6,717 nucleotides of DNA from the NCBI GenBank assembly GCA_045569115.1, contig JBJKZS010000075.1:1-6717 (forward strand), in the 5' to 3' direction. Below, piece by piece: positions 1 to 5,500 of this stretch. Within the stretch, counting starts at the first letter, position 1; the number at the start of each line of letters is the position of its first letter. Below the pieces are notes generated by a model, which worked only from the letters and a program-made list of their open reading frames with translations, made no database searches and was not told where the DNA came from. The DNA is from S15-B10 sp045569115. GTDB taxonomy: Bacteria; Fidelibacterota; Marinisomatia; Marinisomatales; S15-B10. The position numbers and the translations under genes are program-made.

Positions 1-1422
1 AGAGAATCTTTTTCGAATTTTTCCTTAAAAGGTGAATTAATTAAAGCTATAAAAGAATTAGGTTTTAATCAGCCAACACCTATACAGCAGAGAGTTATTC
101 CCCATTTAATTTCCTCTAATCAAGATTTGATTGCTTCAGCCCAAACTGGAACAGGTAAGACCGCCGCCTTCGGCTTACCACTATTAGATTCCATAAATAT
201 TAGGGACACGAATGTTCAGACACTCATTTTATGCCCTACGCGAGAACTTTGTATCCAAATTACAAATGATCTTAAGACTTATTCTAAATATATAAAGATG
301 ATAAATATTTTAGCAGTTTATGGAGGTGCTAAAATTGAAAAACAAATAAAATCATTGAAAAAAGGACCACAAATTGTTGTTGGAACACCTGGTAGGACAA
401 AGGATCTAATTCGAAGAAAAAAATTAATTATTGGAAACATTGATAGGTTAATCTTGGATGAGGCTGACGAAATGCTATCAATGGGATTTAAAGATGATCT
501 CGAAACAATCATTAACGCAACATCAAAAAACAGACAAACTTTACTTTTTTCCGCAACAATGACTCCTAAGGTCGTTGAGGTGACAAAAAAATATATGAGA
601 AATTCTTTAGAAATATCTGTTGCTAGTGCAAATAAAACAGCTGATAAGGTTCAACATGTATTTTATATGGTACAAGCAAAAGATAGATATGAAGTAGTAA
701 AAAGAATTGCTGATATGAACCCAAGTATATATGGAATTGTATTTTGTCGTACACGTAGAGAGACCAAAGAAGTAGCTAACAAACTAATGTATGACAATTA
801 TAATGCTGATACTATTCATGGCGAATTATCTCAAGCTCAAAGAGATGATGTTATGAGTCGCTTCAGAAAACGTAAAATTCAAATTTTAGTTGCCACCGAT
901 GTAGCTGCACGTGGATTAGATGTAGAAGATCTAACTCATGTGATTAATTATAATTTTCCTGATGATGATGAAATATATATTCACAGGAGTGGAAGGACTG
1001 GTAGAGCTGGAAAAAAAGGCATATCTATCGTTATTATTCATGAACGTGAAATAAGAAAATTAAAAAACATAGAAAGAATCTCAGGAATAACATTTTCCAA
1101 GAAACTTGTTCCAAATGGATTGGAAATATGTAAAAAGCGATTGTATTCACTCATTGATAAAATTGAAAAAGTTGAGGTGAATGAAAATCAAATAGAACCA
1201 TTTTTACCCTATATTTATGAAAAGCTCAACTTGCTTGATAGAGAAAAACTAATTAAGCATTTTGTTTCAGCTGAGTTCAATAGATATTTATCATATTATA
1301 AAAATTCTAGAGATATAAATGTTAAACTTCAAAAAAAAGAAAACAATAAAAAGAAAAAAAGTAATAGAAGAAAATTTTTTAATGCAAACAAAAACAATAA
1401 ACGATACAGAAAAAAGAGATAG
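1..1422 (+). CDS. DEAD-box ATP-dependent RNA helicase (CsdA/DeaD type), 5' end cut off by the window
   Basis: An ATP-driven RNA-unwinding enzyme of the cytoplasm, in a family that acts in ribosome assembly, mRNA turnover and cold adaptation. The frame is open from base 1 and 473 residues are visible. An ATG-type start is missing, but the Q motif (GFNQPTPIQ, visible residues 21-29) is present, so probably only about 5-10 residues are lost. A TTG at 127 lies inside the gene, just before the Walker A motif, and is not the start. Motifs in order: I AQTGTGKT (47-54), PTRE, TPGR, II DEAD (153-156), III SAT (184-186), IV IVFCRTR, V ATDVAARGLD, VI HRSGRTGR (328-335). The core is therefore complete and should be active. 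After the core comes a roughly 100-residue segment typical of Bacteroidetes homologues, then a Lys/Arg/Asn-rich tail (about 440-473), probably for RNA binding. I see no DbpA-type RNA-binding domain before the stop. It converges on the CBS gene. Confidence 0.96.
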   Translation, partial: RESFSNFSLKGELIKAIKELGFNQPTPIQQRVIPHLISSNQDLIASAQTGTGKTAAFGLPLLDSINIRDTNVQTLILCPTRELCIQITNDLKTYSKYIKMINILAVYGGAKIEKQIKSLKKGPQIVVGTPGRTKDLIRRKKLIIGNIDRLILDEADEMLSMGFKDDLETIINATSKNRQTLLFSATMTPKVVEVTKKYMRNSLEISVASANKTADKVQHVFYMVQAKDRYEVVKRIADMNPSIYGIVFCRTRRETKEVANKLMYDNYNADTIHGELSQAQRDDVMSRFRKRKIQILVATDVAARGLDVEDLTHVINYNFPDDDEIYIHRSGRTGRAGKKGISIVIIHEREIRKLKNIERISGITFSKKLVPNGLEICKKRLYSLIDKIEKVEVNENQIEPFLPYIYEKLNLLDREKLIKHFVSAEFNRYLSYYKNSRDINVKLQKKENNKKKKSNRRKFFNANKNNKRYRKKR

Positions 1423-1460
1423 CTAGTTAAGTATCTTAATTTGTGAAAAAGATAATTGAA

Positions 1461-1474
1461 ATCATTTAAATGAT
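1461..1474. repeat. Perfect 14-bp palindrome between convergent genes
   Basis: ATCATTTAAATGAT is a perfect palindrome in the 79-bp gap between the helicase stop and the CBS gene stop. A second small hairpin (TTAAG-TAT-CTTAA, 1427-1439) follows the helicase stop. Neither has a G+C-rich stem or a clear T tract, so neither is a convincing intrinsic terminator, although the position between convergent genes is where a shared one would sit. Confidence 0.45.
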
Positions 1475-1501
1475 GGAAAGTTCTTTGCTAGCCATTCAGA
1501 C

Positions 1502-1897
1502 CTATGATATCTTCTCAATTACTTTTAAGATATCTCTTCGACTTATCTGACCAACAAGTTTTCCATTATCCAATACTGGAAACCTGCGAAATCTTAAATC
1601 AATAAATTTTTGTGCTACCTCATTAATATTATCTTTTATATCTACAGTAGTTAAATTTTTTGACATATAATTTTTAACATGTCCACTCAAATAGTTATAG
1701 TAGGAAGATTCTAATAAGGTTTTCAGGCAATCTTTTTCTGAAAGTATTCCAACTAAATTACCCTTTCTATCAATGACTGGAGCACCAGATATTTTATTTG
1801 TTATAAGTGAGTCGATTGCATAACCAATTAAAGTGTCAGGTGTAAATGTGATTAATTCACTCACCATTAAATCTTTAATATTATATTTTTTCTTCAA
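1502..1897 (-). CDS. Tandem CBS-domain protein, TTG start coupled to the upstream membrane protein
   Basis: A 131-residue protein made almost entirely of two CBS motifs (about residues 7-62 and 72-130), the Bateman module that binds adenosyl ligands such as AMP, ATP or SAM and usually acts as a regulatory sensor. Diagnostic segments are GAPVIDRKGNLVGILSEKD in the first repeat and RRFPVLDNGKLVGQISRRD in the second. There is no attached catalytic or transport domain. The start is chosen at TTG 1897 because it overlaps the TGA stop of the 44-residue gene as TTGA, a classic coupling junction, and gives MKKKYNIKDLM directly ahead of the first CBS strand. The same frame runs upstream to an ATG at 1963, but those 22 residues would lie across the well-formed membrane gene in another frame and are unlike CBS N-termini. 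It is the last gene of a three-gene minus-strand set. Ligand and partner are unknown. Confidence 0.9.
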   Translation of the reverse strand: MKKKYNIKDLMVSELITFTPDTLIGYAIDSLITNKISGAPVIDRKGNLVGILSEKDCLKTLLESSYYNYLSGHVKNYMSKNLTTVDIKDNINEVAQKFIDLRFRRFPVLDNGKLVGQISRRDILKVIEKIS

Positions 1898-2028
1898 TTG
1901 GAAGTTTCCTTTTGTCTTAGTGCGACATAAAAAATTATTCCAAACATAATCCCAAGTAGCCAAGAATTCAAAGCCAATGCCATACCAACACCAAATACAA
2001 GTCCGACCGCGATAGATTTATTATTCAT
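1894..2028 (-). CDS. 44-residue single-span membrane protein, unrecognised
   Basis: A short gene reading MNNKSIAVGLVFGVG at its start and ending YVALRQKETSN. Residues about 5-38 are almost wholly hydrophobic and glycine-rich (GLVFGVGMALAL, then LGIMFGIIFYVAL), long enough for one long or two short membrane spans. A polar N-terminus and a basic C-terminal tail (RQKETSN) flank this region. The glycine spacing resembles glycine-zipper membrane peptides, but I do not recognise a family. Support for a real gene is positional: its TGA overlaps the TTG start of the CBS gene by 4 bases, its ATG follows the stop of the AIG2-like gene after 19 bases, and it removes an otherwise awkward N-terminal extension of the CBS protein. 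No strong Shine-Dalgarno sequence precedes it, which is common in Bacteroidetes. It could anchor or partner the CBS protein; that is a guess from coupling. Confidence 0.75.
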   Translation of the reverse strand: MNNKSIAVGLVFGVGMALALNSWLLGIMFGIIFYVALRQKETSN

Positions 2029-2047
2029 TATTTATCTTAAGATTGGT

Positions 2048-2452
2048 TTAAATCTGCTCATCATCCTTTTCAGTTATTGGTGCCGGTTTCTCACCTGCTT
2101 GGTAGTCTTTATAAGGGGTGTTAACTCCAACATACACCCAACTTTTTATCCCTGATTTTAAAGTTACTTCAACTCTCTGATAATCACTTACTTCGTAATT
2201 ATCCGTTTTTATAAGTTCGTCGGAAGTAATTTTGAAGACCTTACCTTTTATTTCATCTTGTCCATTACCTGTATAATAAATAATAGGGTGAATATTTTTA
2301 TTACTCTTTTTGATAACAGATTCGTCTTTAATCTCTATGTTCTTTAAGCAATGATTTTTTAGAATGTCATCAGAACCTTCAAGTATACGGTTATAATTTT
2401 CTAATTGGACATTTTCTTCTTGTAAAGTACCATAGCTAAATAAATTTTCCAT
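2048..2452 (-). CDS. Gamma-glutamylcyclotransferase / AIG2-like family protein
   Basis: A 134-residue cytoplasmic protein of the GGCT/AIG2 (BtrG-like) fold. Enzymes of this fold cyclise gamma-glutamyl amines or amino acids to 5-oxoproline, but many bacterial members have no proven substrate. The N-terminus LFSYGTLQ (residues 4-11) is the family's substrate-binding YGTL loop. The segment GKVFKITSDELIKTDNYEV (70-88) followed by YQRVEVTL carries the conserved Glu (E87), which matches the catalytic acid of the family, and WVYV closes the barrel. The C-terminal 20 residues are charged and probably disordered. Length is normal for small AIG2-like proteins. The ATG at 2452 has AAAGG a few bases upstream. 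It is first in a minus-strand set with the 44-residue membrane gene and the CBS gene. Its leader contains one copy of a 39-bp repeat found again ahead of the gene at 5405. Confidence 0.88.
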   Translation of the reverse strand: MENLFSYGTLQEENVQLENYNRILEGSDDILKNHCLKNIEIKDESVIKKSNKNIHPIIYYTGNGQDEIKGKVFKITSDELIKTDNYEVSDYQRVEVTLKSGIKSWVYVGVNTPYKDYQAGEKPAPITEKDDEQI

Positions 2453-2466
2453 AATTGAGCCTTTAT

Positions 2467-2505
2467 TTTCAGAATCTACTTAATTATCTAATTGATTCTA
2501 AGGGG
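2467..2505. repeat. Copy 1 of a 39-bp dispersed repeat, in the leader of the AIG2-like gene
   Basis: Aligned without gaps to 5431-5469, this stretch matches at 32 of 39 positions, and the first 14 bases (TTTCAGAATCTACT) are identical. It ends 14 bases before the minus-strand start codon at 2452. Both copies have the same orientation and both lie directly upstream of a minus-strand gene, so a shared promoter or operator is the simplest reading. On the minus strand both contain TAGATTCTG, which loosely resembles the Bacteroidetes -7 element TAnnTTTG, but no matching -33 element is clear. Confidence 0.6.
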
Positions 2506-2553
2506 GAATGTCCCTAAATCCAATAATAATTCAACTTAGATAGAATAAATATC

Positions 2554-2582
2554 TTGACTTGAAGATAGTGGATTCATACAAT
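2554..2582 (+). promoter_or_regulatory. Near-consensus sigma70-type promoter
   Basis: TTGACT (2554-2559), a 17-base spacer, then TACAAT (2577-2582) gives one mismatch per hexamer and ideal spacing. A further TACAAT lies at 2591-2596. Transcription would begin near 2589 and meet the terminator at 2619 almost at once. The RidA gene lies 171 bases beyond the promoter, on the far side of that terminator. Bacteroidetes usually use a different promoter consensus, so a chance match is possible in DNA this AT-rich. Confidence 0.4.
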
Positions 2583-2618
2583 ACATTCTATACAATATCT
2601 TTAAGTTAAAATGTTAGA

Positions 2619-2640
2619 CCCCACATTCGTGGGGGGTTTT
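2619..2640 (+). terminator. Intrinsic terminator upstream of the RidA gene
   Basis: CCCCAC (2619-2624), loop ATTC, GTGGGG (2629-2634), then GG and a TTTTCTT tract. The T tract is on the right-hand side, so it acts on + strand transcription. No + strand gene ends upstream of it; the nearest + strand gene stops at 1422. It would therefore end a very short transcript from the promoter at 2554-2582, act as an attenuator for the RidA gene, or be the relic of a lost gene. Confidence 0.75.
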
Positions 2641-2753
2641 CTTACTAGATATTTAGTACTATTAATTTGTAATATAGCTATTATGAAGCGATTATTTTTT
2701 TCTAGCTGTATATTATTTTTCAAGGGTATACAAATTAACTATTAAGGAAAAAA

Positions 2754-3320
2754 ATGAATAAATCATTTATTACATCCAGTAAAATCATTGCCACTTTACT
2801 TTTTATTGCCAGCTCTCAGATCGTATCAGCCCAGAAAGACAAACTTTCTGAAGATGGTTATGACCCAGAATTACGACTAAAAGAATTAGGAATCAGTTTA
2901 CCTATACCCTCGACCCCTGTTAACAATTTTGTTGATGGCGTTCGCACAGGTAATTTAATATTTTTAGCAGGGAAAGGTCCCAAACGAACTGATGGAAGTT
3001 GGATTACAGGGAAACTGGGTGCTGACATTACTATAGAAAAAGGATATGAGGCTGCGCGGTTAACAGCAATTAACCAGTTGGCTGTTTTAAAGACAATGTT
3101 GGGGGACTTGAACCGGGTAACGCGCGTTGTGAAGGTTATGGGGATGGTTAACTCCGACCCTTCTTTTAATGATCAACCCAAAGTAATTAACGGGTTTTCA
3201 GATTTGATTGTTGAAGTATTCGGAGAAAGAGGGCGGCATGCTCGTGCTGCTGTTGGTATGGTATCACTACCTTATGGCATAGCTGTTGAAGTCGAAATGA
3301 TTGTAGAAGTAAAAAATTAA
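2754..3320 (+). CDS. RidA/YjgF/UK114-family protein with signal peptide (predicted exported imine deaminase)
   Basis: A 188-residue protein. Archetypal RidA hydrolyses reactive enamine/imine intermediates made by PLP enzymes and amino-acid oxidases; divergent members have unknown substrates. Residues 1-26 are a Sec signal peptide (basic MNKS, hydrophobic IIATLLFIAS, cleavage expected after VSA), so the mature part should be periplasmic. The mature domain (about 52-188) belongs to the longer 'like_1' branch: GNLIFLAGKGP, a GKLG turn near 86, EKGYEAARLTAINQLAVLK, then RHARAAVGMVSLPYG. R164 aligns with the substrate-binding arginine of RidA (R105 in E. coli) and VEVE (178-181) with its conserved acidic end. 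AAGGA (2744-2748) precedes the ATG. It is followed after 166 bases by the FAD oxidoreductase on the same strand, a pairing known for Rid proteins and amine-oxidising flavoenzymes. G+C is higher than in the genes to its left. Confidence 0.92.
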   Translation: MNKSFITSSKIIATLLFIASSQIVSAQKDKLSEDGYDPELRLKELGISLPIPSTPVNNFVDGVRTGNLIFLAGKGPKRTDGSWITGKLGADITIEKGYEAARLTAINQLAVLKTMLGDLNRVTRVVKVMGMVNSDPSFNDQPKVINGFSDLIVEVFGERGRHARAAVGMVSLPYGIAVEVEMIVEVKN

Positions 3321-3486
3321 TTAGACATATTATTATAATTATCAAAAATGAGATTTGATTTAAACGAATGCATAAAATCATCATAGATGACCTCTACTTT
3401 TCTATTATGCATAATCCTGATACAGATTCATCTATTGTTGATCAGAATGTTCATATCACTCAATTTTTTGTTAGAAAAAAAGAATT

Positions 3487-4686
3487 ATGCTAATTCATCG
3501 TCGTAGGTTTTTAAAGATTGCGGGAGGTCTTGCTGCTACCGTTCCGTTCCGTTCATTAACGCTGGGAAAAGAAAAAAAAATGTCTGTTGGGGTAGTTGGT
3601 GGAGGAATCGTAGGTGCATCGATCGCGATGCACCTATCTAAAAACGGTGCGAATGTTACATTATTTGAGAAATCAGCACCTGCGAAAGGGGCTACTGGTA
3701 AGTCTTTTGCATGGATTAACGCATTCAGTAACGACCCTCATTATCGATCTCTGAGATTAAAAAGTATTTCTGCTTATCATGAACTAGACCGGGAACTTCA
3801 ACTAGAAATTATTTGGGGAGGAGCGATTCATTGGGCTGAGAGCTTGGCAGAAGCAGAGATAATGAAATCTAATGTGGAAGAATTCAATCAAGCGGGATAT
3901 TCTTCCCATATGATAACTCCGGAATACTTAGCTGAATTGGCTCCTAATCTGCGTCTCGGTCCGTTTGTTAGTGCATCGTTTACCCAGCTTGACGGTCATT
4001 TGGATCCTGTTTCAACAACGCGTGCGTTATTGAATCAAGCAAAACAATACGGAGCCAAAATTATTTATCCTTGCGAAGTTACTGAATTGCTTTCCGAACG
4101 TAATCGCTTCACTGGGATTTCCACAACTACAGGCACATACTCGCTGGACCGCATAGTGATAGCTGCTGGTGTGGATACACCAACATTAGCAGCTAAGGCG
4201 GGATATACACCACCGCTTATCCATGCACCGGGAATTCTTGTCCATACCAAGCAGACTGTACCATTGATTAATCAAGTCATAGAATCACCGCATATGTATT
4301 TTAAGCAATACCGTGATGGTAGAATCATTGGTGCATCTCCCTGGAACCCTCCTGACATTCCAGAGCATCAGGACATTCTTAAAGGACCACAGAAAATGCC
4401 AGACAAAATACGTGAGATGCATGGCGAGCGTATTCTGGATAGAATTAAAAACAAGTTACCTGGTGCCAGTGATACCGCCTATGATCATTTGACGTTGGGT
4501 TTTCGTCCTTTGCCTAAAGATGGATATCCGATTGTTGGTTTTTCTCCGGACAATTCTAACGTATATATTGCTGTTATGCATAGTGGTGTAACGCTTGCTG
4601 CAATCATGGGTCGATATATTTCGCACGAAATAATAAATAATGATTTAATCGATGAATTAGCACCGTACCGACCTGATCGCTTTTAG
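3487..4686 (+). CDS. FAD-dependent oxidoreductase of the DAO family with Tat-like leader
   Basis: A 399-residue flavoenzyme of the D-amino-acid oxidase / glycine oxidase / DadA superfamily, expected to oxidise a C-N bond of an amine or amino acid to an imine; the substrate is unknown. The N-terminus HRRRFLKIAGGLAATVP is a twin-arginine leader (RRxFLK plus a weakly hydrophobic stretch), consistent with export of a folded, FAD-loaded protein. An internal ATG at codon 32 (MSVGVVGGG) would give a cytoplasmic form, but the leader is too well formed to be chance. The dinucleotide-binding fold follows: GGGIVG (38-43) and the ribose-binding Glu E61 in LFEK. Further family marks are GATGKSFAWIN (68-78), LDPVSTTRALL, IVIAAGVDTP, and near the C-terminus RPLPKDGYPIVG (340-351) and HSGVTLA (365-371). 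No domain is missing. It follows the RidA gene and probably shares its transcript, although 166 bases separate them. Confidence 0.92.
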   Translation: MLIHRRRFLKIAGGLAATVPFRSLTLGKEKKMSVGVVGGGIVGASIAMHLSKNGANVTLFEKSAPAKGATGKSFAWINAFSNDPHYRSLRLKSISAYHELDRELQLEIIWGGAIHWAESLAEAEIMKSNVEEFNQAGYSSHMITPEYLAELAPNLRLGPFVSASFTQLDGHLDPVSTTRALLNQAKQYGAKIIYPCEVTELLSERNRFTGISTTTGTYSLDRIVIAAGVDTPTLAAKAGYTPPLIHAPGILVHTKQTVPLINQVIESPHMYFKQYRDGRIIGASPWNPPDIPEHQDILKGPQKMPDKIREMHGERILDRIKNKLPGASDTAYDHLTLGFRPLPKDGYPIVGFSPDNSNVYIAVMHSGVTLAAIMGRYISHEIINNDLIDELAPYRPDRF

Positions 4687-4706
4687 GAATTGGTGGTGGT
4701 TCCTAA
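4683..4706 (+). other. Hairpin over the stop of the FAD oxidoreductase gene
   Basis: TTAGGAA (4683-4689) and TTCCTAA (4700-4706) form a perfect 7-bp stem around a 10-base GT-rich loop, and the TAG stop lies inside the left arm. There is no T tract after it, so it may protect a 3' end rather than terminate. A second stem, ATACTGA/TCAGTAT (4767-4773 with 4788-4794), lies downstream. Confidence 0.4.
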
Positions 4707-4881
4707 CCAGCATTGCAACTTTCATAAGCGAGTATTGGTTCTTCTTATTCTTTCATATAATTCATAATACTGAGTTAAAGGATAAATTCAGTATACATTT
4801 GGGATGTTAAGGCATTAGCGTATGCTCAAATTATGGATGCAAATTGTTTATACAATGGAAATCGAAAACTTAATTCGATTC

Positions 4882-4913
4882 GTTTTGCATTCGATGTTTG
4901 TCATCGAGAAAAC
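4882..4913 (+). repeat. Compound inverted repeat just before the tRNA fragment
   Basis: An inner perfect stem TCGATG-TTTGT-CATCGA (4891-4907) is enclosed by an outer stem GTTTT (4882-4886) with AAAAC (4909-4913). A further AAAAC at 4865-4869 could pair with the same GTTTT, and ATTCGAT occurs twice (4873-4879 and 4889-4895), so two alternative folds are possible. It is about 15 bases upstream of the tRNA-derived segment. Confidence 0.5.
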
Positions 4914-4927
4914 ACCATTTTCTCTAA

Positions 4928-5020
<93 letters not shown>

Positions 5021-5049
5021 ACGACAAATTCACCTTTAAGGGTAAAGAA

Positions 5050-5078
5050 AAGGGGAACTTCGGTTCCCCTTCTTCTTT
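5050..5078. terminator. Strong bidirectional intrinsic terminator
   Basis: AAGGGGAAC (5050-5058), a TTCG tetraloop (5059-5062), and GTTCCCCTT (5063-5071) form a 9-bp G+C-rich stem. On the + strand TTCTTCTTTG follows. On the minus strand the stem is followed by TTTTCTTT, an even better tract. It can end + strand transcripts crossing the tRNA fragment and minus-strand transcripts of the 85-residue gene that stops at 5148. A terminator of this kind normally follows tRNA genes, which supports an ancestral tRNA gene here. Confidence 0.9.
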
Positions 5079-5080
5079 GT

Positions 5081-5100
5081 ATAGAAATGCATAGCAATGC
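5081..5100 (+). repeat. 10-bp tandem repeat, two copies
   Basis: ATAGAAATGC is followed directly by ATAGCAATGC, with one mismatch, immediately after the terminator. Its role is unknown. It sits beside the 9-bp direct repeats at 5119-5138 and may belong to the same protein-binding array. Confidence 0.6.
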
Positions 5101-5118
5101 AACGTTATGAGGTTATTT

Positions 5119-5138
5119 ACGTACACATAACGTACACA
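5119..5138 (+). repeat. Paired 9-bp direct repeats (ACGTACACA) with 11-bp period
   Basis: ACGTACACA occurs at 5119-5127 and 5130-5138, separated by TA. The period is about one helical turn, so two protein subunits could bind the same face. ACGTTAT (5102-5108) and ATAACGT (5127-5133) form an overlapping inverted repeat. Short GTACAC-containing direct repeats beside a tRNA are typical of tyrosine-integrase arm-type sites. No integrase gene is visible in the window, so this reading is inference. Confidence 0.5.
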
Positions 5139-5147
5139 CCTAATTAT

Positions 5148-5405
5148 TTAAGATTGTTTATCTAAAGAATAAATGACATCTACACAATTATGCTTTTTAT
5201 CCCATTCTAAAACATGGGGTTGTGTCATCGCTTCCTGTAAACGATTCATATCAGTTACATTTAGCATGAGGATGATTTTACCTTCTCTAACTACACCGAT
5301 GTCATAATCAGTAACGAACTTTTTCCTATTTTCCTCTAAAGTATCCCATAAGTCCATGTAGTCTTGGGTGGTTCCTTCATAAGTTGAAACAACACATACA
5401 TTCAT
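5148..5405 (-). CDS. Hypothetical 85-residue protein, possibly a small alpha/beta (ferredoxin-like) fold
   Basis: I do not recognise this protein with confidence. It is small, acidic and soluble, with no signal peptide or membrane span. The order of segments suggests strand (MNVCVVSTYEG), helix (TTQDYMDLWDTLEENRKKF), strand (DYDIGVVREGKIILMLNV), helix (DMNRLQEAMTQPHVLEWDKKH), strand (NCVDVIYSL). This beta-alpha-beta-beta-alpha-beta layout is seen in dimeric alpha/beta-barrel proteins such as the DUF3764-like and EthD/ABM-like groups. That is a fold guess, not a homology claim. The ATG at 5405 has AAGGGG about 7 bases upstream. The leader contains copy 2 of the 39-bp repeat shared with the AIG2-like gene, so the two genes may be co-regulated. 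The minus-strand side of the terminator at 5050-5071 lies about 75 bases beyond its stop. Confidence 0.75.
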   Translation of the reverse strand: MNVCVVSTYEGTTQDYMDLWDTLEENRKKFVTDYDIGVVREGKIILMLNVTDMNRLQEAMTQPHVLEWDKKHNCVDVIYSLDKQS

Positions 5406-5430
5406 TATTAACCCCTTTTCTTTTATTTGA

Positions 5431-5469
5431 TTTCAGAATCTACTGAATTATTCAATTAATGGTAAAGGG
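5431..5469. repeat. Copy 2 of the 39-bp dispersed repeat, in the leader of the 85-residue gene
   Basis: Matches 2467-2505 at 32 of 39 positions in the same orientation, with TTTCAGAATCTACT identical at its left end. It ends 25 bases upstream of the minus-strand start codon at 5405 and falls in the 95-bp gap after the GH32-like gene. I see no terminator for the GH32-like gene in that gap. Confidence 0.6.
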
Positions 5470-5500
5470 CTTACAAAAGGTATAATCCGGACAATTCCCA

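Noticed and set aside
1898..1963. N-terminal 22-residue extension of the CBS protein from an ATG at 1963
   Set aside because: It lies across the 44-residue membrane gene in another frame, is unlike CBS N-termini, and the TTG at 1897 forms a clean TTGA overlap.
2683..2745. 20-codon frame (MKRLFFSSCILFF...) ending at the RidA Shine-Dalgarno
   Set aside because: It resembles a leader or lipoprotein start but is very short, AT-driven and has no recognisable features; chance cannot be excluded.
3187..3384. Minus-strand frame antisense to the RidA gene
   Set aside because: A shadow of the well-supported RidA coding frame with low-complexity hydrophobic content.
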